Shown: in pieces, positions 42,805-49,750 of the stretch
Layout: each line of letters starts with the position of its first letter
Numbering within the stretch: the first letter of the stretch is position 1
From: Achromobacter insolitus
GTDB lineage: Bacteria; Pseudomonadota; Gammaproteobacteria; Burkholderiales; Burkholderiaceae_B
DNA length: 64,000 nucleotides
NCBI RefSeq assembly: GCF_002209555.1
Contig: NZ_NJIF01000002.1
Location: 868,001-932,000 of the forward strand
Reading direction: 5' to 3'
The notes under the pieces: model-generated
What the model was told of the DNA's origin: nothing
The model's database searches: none
What the model saw: only the letters and a program-made list of their open reading frames with translations
Position numbers and translations under genes: made by a program

Positions 42805-42917
42805 ACGATGCGCGAAATTTGGTGGTGAGTTACATGAAGTAATGCACTGTAGTGTGGTGCTAACAAAAGGTTGTTGAAATACGCGGCCTTGGTTACACCC
42901 TCCTACACACCAAAAAT

Positions 42918-43637
42918 ATGCACATATCCCGGGTTCTCCTCATCAGCGGAATGCTGGCCTTCCTCGCGGGTTGCGCCACTTCTCCCAAGCCGCAGACCGA
43001 CGCGGAATACAAGCAGTCGATGACGCACGCCACGCAGACGCTGGCCTCCAAGGGCAACGATCAGGCCGTCGCCGAATTCCAGGAGATTGCCGTGTTGAAC
43101 CCCGCGCGCGGGGAGCCCTGGTCGTACATCGCGAAGATCCGTTTCGACGAACAGAAGTACGGCGAGGCCATCGTCGCGGCCGACGAGGCGCTGAACCGCG
43201 ACCCCGAGGACTTCACGGCCAAGACCGTGCGCGCCGTGGGTGGCCTGCGCGTGGCGATGCAGTCCTTGGCCGATTTGCGCGCCAACGCGCTGCTTGCCGG
43301 CAACGCCCGCACCGATGCGGTCGCGCTGGCTGCCGCCATGCGTGAAACCCTGGGCCAGGACGTGCTGTTTCCCGAAGGCTATAAGCCGCCCCGCCCGCGC
43401 CAGCCGCGGCGTTCGGACGCCCAAGGCGCGGCCGCCGGGCAACAGGCCAAGCCTGCCGCCAATACCGCGGCAACATCCGCAGCCACGCCGGCCGCGCCTG
43501 CCGCGACTTCTGCGGCAACCCCCGCGGCTAATACCCCGGCGGCGCCAGCCGCAACGCCGTCCACGGCCCCTGCGGCATCTGGCGCTGCTGCGGCCGGCCG
43601 CGCGCCGGATCCGTTCGGCAACCTCCTCAAACCCTGA
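42918..43637 (+). CDS. TPR-like lipoprotein at the head of the tssBC operon
   Basis: A 239-residue putative lipoprotein: a signal ending in the lipobox LAGCA (Cys19), about 110 residues of helical TPR-like repeats (AVAEFQEIAVLNPARGEPW, YGEAIVAADEALNRDPED), and a C-terminal Ala/Thr/Pro low-complexity tail of ~80 residues rich in AAT and PAA units. A lipoprotein of this sort commonly precedes tssB in Burkholderiales T6SS clusters; its exact role is not assigned here. It is followed by tssB after 44 bases. Confidence 0.82.
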   Translation: MHISRVLLISGMLAFLAGCATSPKPQTDAEYKQSMTHATQTLASKGNDQAVAEFQEIAVLNPARGEPWSYIAKIRFDEQKYGEAIVAADEALNRDPEDFTAKTVRAVGGLRVAMQSLADLRANALLAGNARTDAVALAAAMRETLGQDVLFPEGYKPPRPRQPRRSDAQGAAAGQQAKPAANTAATSAATPAAPAATSAATPAANTPAAPAATPSTAPAASGAAAAGRAPDPFGNLLKP

Positions 43638-43681
43638 TCGGGCCCACGGCCTCTTCACTATGCACTTCGCTTGGAGCCCCC

Positions 43682-44206
43682 ATGGCTAAGAAAGAAAGCG
43701 TTCAGAAAAGACTCCAGAAAGTACGTCCTCCGCGCGTGCAGCTGACCTATGACGTCGAGAAGGGCGACGCGATCGAGCAGAAGGAACTGCCCTTTGTCGT
43801 GGGTGTGGTTGGCGACTTCAGTGCGCAGTCGGAAGCCGAGCTGCCGCGCCTGAAGGACCGCAAGTTCGTCAACATCGACGTCGACAACTTCGACGATGTG
43901 ATGCGAGGCCTGGAGCCGCGCGCCGCGTATCGCGTGAAGAACCGCCTGACCGACGAAGGCGGCACCTTTGGCGTGGACCTGAAGTTCCGCTCGGTGGAGG
44001 ATTTCCGGCCGGAGGCCGTGGTGCAACAGATCGAGCCGCTCAAGGAGCTGCTGGATATCCGCACCAAGCTGGCCGACCTGCGCAACAAGCTGGCGGGCAA
44101 CGACAAGCTGGAAGACCTGTTGGGCGAAGTGCTCAGCAGCACGGAGAAACTGCAGCAACTGACCAGCGAAGCCGGCAAGAACGGCAAGGGAGGCAGCAAT
44201 GAGTAA
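43682..44206 (+). CDS. tssB: TssB, contractile sheath small subunit
   Basis: TssB (VipA family) forms the contractile sheath with TssC. The 174-residue protein starts with the conserved AKKESVQKRLQKVRPPRVQLTY, then ELPFVVGVVGDFSA and the LKDRKFVNIDVDNFDDV helix, and ends in a coiled C-terminal region. The stop overlaps the tssC start by eight bases. Length is normal. Confidence 0.96.
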   Translation: MAKKESVQKRLQKVRPPRVQLTYDVEKGDAIEQKELPFVVGVVGDFSAQSEAELPRLKDRKFVNIDVDNFDDVMRGLEPRAAYRVKNRLTDEGGTFGVDLKFRSVEDFRPEAVVQQIEPLKELLDIRTKLADLRNKLAGNDKLEDLLGEVLSSTEKLQQLTSEAGKNGKGGSNE

Positions 44207-45692
44207 TTCCGCCGCCGCGCAGAACACCTCCGCGCATGCCGCCGAGGCAGACTCGGGCCTGCTGGACCAGATCGTCGAACAGAGCCGCGTGGCCAAGTCC
44301 ACGGCCGAGCACGATCGCGCCAAGGACCTGATTGGCGAACTTGCCCGTGAAGTCATGAAAGGCACCGTGGTCGTGTCGGACAACCTGTCCGCCATGCTCG
44401 ATGCCCGCGTGGCCGAGCTGGACCGCCTGATTTCGGCTCAGTTGAGCGAAGTGATGCATGGCGCCGAGTTCCAGAAGCTGGAGAGCACCTGGCGCGGCCT
44501 GCATTACCTCTGCCAGGAGAGCAACACTGGCCCGATGCTCAAGATCAAGGTCCTCAACGTCACCAAGCGCGATTTGGTGCGCGACTTCCAGACCGCTATC
44601 GACTTCGACCAGAGCCTGATGTTCAAGAAGGTCTACGAAGAAGAGTTCGGCACCTTCGGCGGTTCGCCGTTCGGGGCGTTGCTGGGCAACTTCGAGATCA
44701 CGCGCCAGCCCGAGGACATGTATTTCATCGAGCAGATGTCGCATGTGGCGGCTGCCTCGCACGCGCCCTTCATCGCTTCGGCGTCGCCCGAACTGCTGGG
44801 CCTGGACAGCTTTGCAGACCTGGGCCGTCCGCGCGATCTGGCCAAAGTGTTCGATACCGTGGAATACACCAAGTGGCGCAGCTTCCGCGATTCGGAAGAC
44901 TCCCGCTACGTCGGCCTGACCATGCCGCGCTTCCTGGGCCGTTTGCCCTACGACCCGAAGGAAGGCACTTCCGTGGAGGGCTTCAACTTCGTCGAGGAAG
45001 TGGATGGGACCGACCACGCCAAGTACCTTTGGTGCAATGCCGCCTGGGCATTCGGCGCGCGCCTGACCGCGGCGTTCGCTGACTTTGGCTGGTGCGCGGC
45101 GATTCGCGGCGTCGAAGGCGGCGGCCTGGTCGAGAACCTGCCGACCCATACCTTCAAGACCGACGACGGCGAGATCGCGCTGAAGTGCCCGACCGAAATT
45201 GCCATCACGGATCGGCGCGAGAAGGAACTCAGCGATCTGGGCCTGATTCCGCTGGTGCATTGCAAGAACTCGGACTACGCGGCGTTCTTCGGCGCCCAGT
45301 CCGTGCAGAAGGCCAAGAAATACAACACCGACAGCGCCAACGCCAACGCGGTGTTGTCGGCGCAGCTGCAGTACATCTTTTCGGTATCGCGCGTGGCGCA
45401 CTACCTGAAAGCCATGATGCGAGACAAGATCGGCAGTTTTGCCTCCGCGCAATCTGTCGAGAGCTTCCTGAACCGTTGGGTGTCCCAGTACGTGCTGCTG
45501 GACGACAACGCCAGCCAGGAGCAGAAGGCACAGTTCCCCTTGCGGGAGGCATCGGTGCAGGTTGCCGAGGTGCCGGGGCGTCCCGGCGTGTTCCGGGCCG
45601 TGGCGTTTTTGCGGCCTCACTTTCAGCTCGACGAGCTCTCGATTTCGTTGCGCCTGGTTGCGGAACTCCCCGCCCAGGCTCAGAAGTCGTAA
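44199..45692 (+). CDS. tssC: TssC, contractile sheath large subunit
   Basis: TssC (VipB/EvpB family) pairs with TssB to build the sheath. The 497-residue protein has LESTWRGLHYLCQESNTG, FGTFGGSPFGALLGNFE and LGRLPYDPKEGTSVEGFNF in family order. The C-terminal FPLREASVQVAEVPGRPG and LRPHFQLDELSISLRLVAELP are the sheath-interacting end. The start is preceded by AGGGAGG. The gene is followed by a 40-base gap before hcp that contains a small hairpin with a T-run. Confidence 0.96.
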   Translation: MSNSAAAQNTSAHAAEADSGLLDQIVEQSRVAKSTAEHDRAKDLIGELAREVMKGTVVVSDNLSAMLDARVAELDRLISAQLSEVMHGAEFQKLESTWRGLHYLCQESNTGPMLKIKVLNVTKRDLVRDFQTAIDFDQSLMFKKVYEEEFGTFGGSPFGALLGNFEITRQPEDMYFIEQMSHVAAASHAPFIASASPELLGLDSFADLGRPRDLAKVFDTVEYTKWRSFRDSEDSRYVGLTMPRFLGRLPYDPKEGTSVEGFNFVEEVDGTDHAKYLWCNAAWAFGARLTAAFADFGWCAAIRGVEGGGLVENLPTHTFKTDDGEIALKCPTEIAITDRREKELSDLGLIPLVHCKNSDYAAFFGAQSVQKAKKYNTDSANANAVLSAQLQYIFSVSRVAHYLKAMMRDKIGSFASAQSVESFLNRWVSQYVLLDDNASQEQKAQFPLREASVQVAEVPGRPGVFRAVAFLRPHFQLDELSISLRLVAELPAQAQKS

Positions 45693-45694
45693 CG

Positions 45695-45715
45695 ACGTCA
45701 GATTCGACGTTTTTT
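45695..45715 (+). terminator. short hairpin plus T6 between tssC and hcp (possible attenuator)
   Basis: ACGTC, loop AGATTC, GACGT, then six T residues. The 5-bp stem is weak but has a true terminator layout. It lies directly upstream of hcp and its ribosome site, so it may reduce read-through or mark an mRNA processing point separating hcp from the sheath genes. Confidence 0.4.
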
Positions 45716-45732
45716 AACTGGAGAGGCTATTA

Positions 45733-46236
45733 ATGAAGGACATCTACGTCAAATTCGGCAATCCCGCGCTCAAGGGCGAGTCGCAGGATAAGGACCATCC
45801 GGACTGGATCGAAGTCGGATCGTGGCGCCATGAGATCATCCAGCCGCGTTCGGCTACCGCTTCCACCTCCGGTGGCCATACCGCCGAGCGCACCGAGCAT
45901 GGCGAGATGGTCTTCACCAAGGATCTCGACGTCGTCAGCCCTCTGCTGTATCAGCACGCGTCCGGCGGCACCACGTTCGACGAAGTGACTATCGATTTCC
46001 TGCGCGCCGATGGCGAGGGCAATCGCGTCAAGTACCTGGAAATCAAGCTCAAGTACGTGATCATCTCGCGCGTGGCGCCGGAAGTCGTCAGCGAAGGCCT
46101 GCCCCACGAGTCGTTCTCGCTGAAGTACGCCGCGGTCCAGTGGAAGTACACGCAACAGAAGGTGGGTGGCAACCAGGGCGGCAATGCCCAGGGTGCATGG
46201 AGCCTCACCAAGAACGACAAGACGTACTCGGTCTGA
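45733..46236 (+). CDS. hcp: Hcp (TssD), inner tube protein
   Basis: Hcp hexamers stack to form the inner tube that carries effectors. The 167-residue protein begins MKDIYVKFGNPALKGES and has DHPDWIEVGSWRHEI, then the conserved FTKDLDVVSPLLYQHASGG and EVTIDFLRA, and SLKYAAVQWKYTQQ near the end. No C-terminal toxin extension. GGAGAGG precedes the ATG by seven bases, a strong site. It is flanked by two hairpins, as expected for an abundant product transcribed within an operon. Confidence 0.96.
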   Translation: MKDIYVKFGNPALKGESQDKDHPDWIEVGSWRHEIIQPRSATASTSGGHTAERTEHGEMVFTKDLDVVSPLLYQHASGGTTFDEVTIDFLRADGEGNRVKYLEIKLKYVIISRVAPEVVSEGLPHESFSLKYAAVQWKYTQQKVGGNQGGNAQGAWSLTKNDKTYSV

Positions 46237-46255
46237 ACCTGACCGCATGAACGGT

Positions 46256-46282
46256 AAAGGCCCCGGGTCGTCCGGGGCCTTT
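46256..46282 (+). terminator. strong hairpin after hcp
   Basis: A perfect 11-bp stem (AAAGGCCCCGG, loop GTCGT, CCGGGGCCTTT) lies 20 bases past the hcp stop and 17 bases before tssE. It has only three Us at the base. It fits a partial intrinsic terminator or stabilising 3'-end that would keep hcp mRNA above the level of the baseplate genes. Confidence 0.7.
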
Positions 46283-46298
46283 CCTGAATGAGGCCGCG

Positions 46299-46784
46299 AT
46301 GAAAGGATTCGAACCCAGCCTGTTCGACAAGTTGTTCGACAGCGACGGGCAGACACCGCACGCGTTGCGACGCCTGTCGGTGGAAGAAATCAAGGAAACG
46401 GTCGCGCGCGACATCGAGGCCCTGCTCAATACGCGCATGGTCTTCACCGAGGAATCGCTCAAGCGCTATCCGAACTGCCAGCGGTCCATCCTGACCTATG
46501 GCCTGTCGGATTTTTCGGGCTTGAGCCTGGCCAGCCACTACGACCGCGAATTCATTTGCCGTTCCCTGGAGCAGGCGATAGCCCGTCACGAGCCGCGCCT
46601 GACGCACGTGAGGGTATTGCTGCAGGTGGACAGCCGCGCGACCTCGGTGCTGTATTTCGCGATTACCGCCATGCTGGACGTGGGCCCGGCGCATGAGCCC
46701 GTCACGTTCGACGCGACGTTGCAGCCGTCCACCTTGCAGTACTCGGTGAGCAAAGGCCGGGCCAAGGCCGCGGCGGCCGCCTGA
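46299..46784 (+). CDS. tssE: TssE, baseplate gp25-like protein
   Basis: TssE is the gp25-like baseplate wedge subunit. The 161-residue protein has the initial FEPSLFDKLFD, the characteristic RLSVEEIKETVARDIEALLNTR region, FTEESLKRYPNCQRSILTYGLSDFSG, and a C-terminal beta-region ending FDATLQPSTLQYSVSKG. It starts 62 bases after hcp, behind a strong hairpin, with GAGG seven bases upstream. Confidence 0.94.
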   Translation: MKGFEPSLFDKLFDSDGQTPHALRRLSVEEIKETVARDIEALLNTRMVFTEESLKRYPNCQRSILTYGLSDFSGLSLASHYDREFICRSLEQAIARHEPRLTHVRVLLQVDSRATSVLYFAITAMLDVGPAHEPVTFDATLQPSTLQYSVSKGRAKAAAAA

Positions 46785-46838
46785 CAACAAACCATGGACG
46801 CGGGCGCCGGCGGCATCTCGCCGGCGAAGAAGGGAAAG

Positions 46839-48677
46839 ATGGAAGAACTGCTGCCTTACTACGAACGCGAACTGGGCTTTCTGCGCGGTTCGTCGCGCGA
46901 TTTTGCGCAGCGCTATCCCAAGATCGCCGCGCGGCTTGGGCTGTCCGGCGAAACCTGCGAAGACCCGCATGTCGAGCGCATGATCGAGTCGTTCGCCCTC
47001 CTGGGCGCGCGCATCAACAAGAAGCTGGATGACGACTATCCGGAGTTCACCGAAGCGCTGTTCGAGGTGATGTATCCGCATTACCTGCGCCCGTTCCCTT
47101 CATGTTCGATAGCGCAGTTCGACATGGGCGGCTTGGCCTCGCAGCTGACTGCCCCCGTGCGCATGACGCGGGGCACGGAATTGAAATCGCACCCCGTGCG
47201 CGGCGTGGCCTGCCGCTTCCGCACGGCATACGAGGTAACGCTGGCGCCGGTGAGCATCCGCCAAGCGGTGTTTGCCGCCACGGCCAACGCGCCGTCCGCA
47301 GCCAGCCTGCCGGCCGGGGTCACGGGCCGGCTCTCGCTGACGCTGGCCTGCCTGGCCGAAACGCAGGATTTTTCTAGCCTGGCGGTGGACCGCCTGCGTG
47401 TCTACCTGCATGGCGAGCCCTCGTTCGTGGCCGCGCTGCGAGACTGCCTGTTCCTGCGCACGGCCGCGGCTTATCTGGAAACGCAGCCCGGCCGCTGGAA
47501 CCGCATGCAGGACGTGCCACTGTCAGAGGTGGGATTGGCCGAGGAGGAGGCCCTGATCGATTTCCCCGCCAGCTCGCATCCGGCATACCGGCTGTTGGCG
47601 GAGTACTTTGCGTTTTCCGAGAAATTCAATTTCGTGGACATTGATCTTGCGGCGTTGCGGCGCGCTGCGGGCCCGGTCCGCGAGATTACCTTGCATCTGG
47701 CGCTCAAGGGCGTGCGCGCGGACTCCAACACGGCGCGCCTGCTGGAATCTGCCTCTGCCGAGAATTTCCGACTTGGCTGCTCGCCCGTGGTGAATCTGTT
47801 CGCGCAGCGCGCGGATCCCATCCGGCTCACGCACGCGCAGGCATCCTATCCGGTAGTGGCCGATGCGCGCCGCGCATACGGCTACGAGATCTATTCCATC
47901 GACCGCGTGCGCCAGGTGCGGCAGAACACGCAGGGCGATTCGGTCGTGGAGTTCCGTCCCTTCTATTCGCTGCATCATGGCGAGACGCCCGAAGGCGCCG
48001 GTCATTACTGGACGGCGCGGCGCAACGCCATGGTGGCTGAACGCAGTCCTGGCTACGAAATGGAGCTGTCCATCGTCGACATCGATTTCGATCCCTCGCT
48101 GCCGCAGACCGAGACCTTGAGCCTGGAACTGACCTGCACCAACCGGGATCTGCCGGCGCATCTGGCGGTGGGACAGCCCGGCGGGGACCTGTTCCTGGAG
48201 GGCGGCTCCATTGCGCGCGAGATCCGCATGTTGAGACGTCCCACGCACACGCACCGCTTCCAGCAGGGGCGGGCGGCGCACTGGCGGCTCATTTCCCACC
48301 TGGCGCTGAACCATCTGTCGTTGGTGCACAGTGGCCTGCCCGCGCTGAAAGAGACGCTGCGGCTGTATGACCTGTCGCATTCGGCGGTGGCGGCGCGTCA
48401 GATAGAAGGACTGGTCGGGCTGGACTACAAGCCCGCCACGCATTGGATGCCCGGTGAACCCTTCGCAACCTTCGTGCGCGGCATCGAGATCCGGCTGACC
48501 ATCAACGAAGACAACTTCGTCGGCACCAGCCTGCATGCCTTCGTGGCGGTGATCAACCGCTTCTTTGGCCTTTATGTGCACGCCAACAGCTTTGTGCAGC
48601 TGGTCGTGTTGTCGCGCCGCGGCGCGGAAGAAATCCTACGGTGCCCTCCATGCAACGGCGATGCGATCCTAGCGTAA
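46839..48677 (+). CDS. tssF: TssF, baseplate wedge protein
   Basis: TssF is the large baseplate wedge subunit that pairs with TssG. The 612-residue protein starts MEELLPYYERELGFLRG and contains FAQRYPKIAARLGL, DPHVERMIESFALLGARINKKLDDDYPEF and FSEALFEVMYPHYLRPFPS-like segments in normal order, closing with NRFFGLYVHANSFVQLVVLS. The ATG at 46839 is preferred because GAAGAAGGG lies about six bases upstream; an upstream ATG at 46794 would add a Gly-rich extension. The stop overlaps tssG by 28 to 37 bases depending on its start. Confidence 0.94.
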   Translation: MEELLPYYERELGFLRGSSRDFAQRYPKIAARLGLSGETCEDPHVERMIESFALLGARINKKLDDDYPEFTEALFEVMYPHYLRPFPSCSIAQFDMGGLASQLTAPVRMTRGTELKSHPVRGVACRFRTAYEVTLAPVSIRQAVFAATANAPSAASLPAGVTGRLSLTLACLAETQDFSSLAVDRLRVYLHGEPSFVAALRDCLFLRTAAAYLETQPGRWNRMQDVPLSEVGLAEEEALIDFPASSHPAYRLLAEYFAFSEKFNFVDIDLAALRRAAGPVREITLHLALKGVRADSNTARLLESASAENFRLGCSPVVNLFAQRADPIRLTHAQASYPVVADARRAYGYEIYSIDRVRQVRQNTQGDSVVEFRPFYSLHHGETPEGAGHYWTARRNAMVAERSPGYEMELSIVDIDFDPSLPQTETLSLELTCTNRDLPAHLAVGQPGGDLFLEGGSIAREIRMLRRPTHTHRFQQGRAAHWRLISHLALNHLSLVHSGLPALKETLRLYDLSHSAVAARQIEGLVGLDYKPATHWMPGEPFATFVRGIEIRLTINEDNFVGTSLHAFVAVINRFFGLYVHANSFVQLVVLSRRGAEEILRCPPCNGDAILA

Positions 48678-49732
48678 TCGAGTCGCTGCTGGCGGAGCCG
48701 CAGCGCTTCAAGTTCTTCCAGGCCGTGCGGGTGCTGGAGTCATGGTTCGCAAGGCAGGAGGGCAGCCGCGCGCGCAACGCCGTGCCCACCCACCTGCGCT
48801 TCCTGAATTCTTCGTCATTGGGCTTTCCCGCCAGCGAGATCGCGGCGCTGACGGCCTATGACAAGCAGGGACAGGCGCTGGAAGATGCCGAGGCCAGGCT
48901 GGCGGCGTTGGCTTCCGGCAACCTGGGGCGAGTGGAGATAGAGCCCGCCTTCTTCGGCCTGCTGGGCGCGCAAGGCGCGATGCCGTTGCACTACACCGAA
49001 ATCCTGAGCACGCGCGAAAGCTCGCGGCGTGACCGCGGTGCGCGCGCCTTCTTCGACATCTTCTCCAACCGGGCGGCGGCGCTGTTCTATGCGGCCTGGA
49101 AGAAGTACCGCATGCCTTTGCGGCATGAGACCGAGCAAGATCATCACTACCTGCCGTTGCTGCTGGCGTTGGGCGGCATCGGGCATCCGGCGTTGCGTGA
49201 CCGCCTGCAATCGGGACAGGGCCGGGTGTTCGACGAATCGCTGGCGCACTACGCGGCGGCGGCGCGCCAGCGGCCCGTATCGGCGGCCTATCTGCAGCGC
49301 GTGCTGGCGGACTACTTCCAGGTAGCGCTGCGCGTGGAGCAGTTCGTGGGACGCTGGTACCACGTGCCGCCGCAGAACCGCACGCAGCTGGGCATGCCCG
49401 GCGCGGTGCTGGGCGTATCGGCGATGGCCGGCGATCGGATCTGGCAGCGCGACATGCGCATCCGGTTGTGGATAGGCCCCTTGTCCAAGGCAGCGTTCAC
49501 CGACTTCCTGCCCGGAGGGGCGCGCGCCCAGGCGCTGGAGAAGCTGCTGACCATGTTCGGCGGCATGAGCTTCGAGTATGAAGTCCGGCTGATCATGGCG
49601 AAAGAGGACGTCGGCGGCAGCGTGCTGGGCGTAGCGGGCGGCGCGCGCCTGGGCTGGAACTCCTTTCTCTGCACCGAACCCGTGGCATCCGACCGCGACG
49701 ACGCCAGCTACGAATTGCACACCATTCACTAA
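48641..49732 (+). CDS. tssG: TssG, baseplate wedge protein
   Basis: TssG (ImpH family) forms the wedge with TssF. The 363-residue protein has SVIESLLAEPQRFKFFQAVRVLE at the start, LRFLNSSSLGFPASEI, then PAFFGLLGAQGAMPLHYTE and FFDIFSNRAAALFYAAWKKYR, diagnostic for the family. The C-terminal region GGMSFEYEVRLI is usual. The start is GTG at 48641 with GGAAGAA about 11 bases upstream, or ATG at 48650; both overlap the tssF end, implying coupling. Confidence 0.94.
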   Translation: MPSMQRRCDPSVIESLLAEPQRFKFFQAVRVLESWFARQEGSRARNAVPTHLRFLNSSSLGFPASEIAALTAYDKQGQALEDAEARLAALASGNLGRVEIEPAFFGLLGAQGAMPLHYTEILSTRESSRRDRGARAFFDIFSNRAAALFYAAWKKYRMPLRHETEQDHHYLPLLLALGGIGHPALRDRLQSGQGRVFDESLAHYAAAARQRPVSAAYLQRVLADYFQVALRVEQFVGRWYHVPPQNRTQLGMPGAVLGVSAMAGDRIWQRDMRIRLWIGPLSKAAFTDFLPGGARAQALEKLLTMFGGMSFEYEVRLIMAKEDVGGSVLGVAGGARLGWNSFLCTEPVASDRDDASYELHTIH

Positions 49733-49750
49733 GAAAAAACGACCGAGAAC

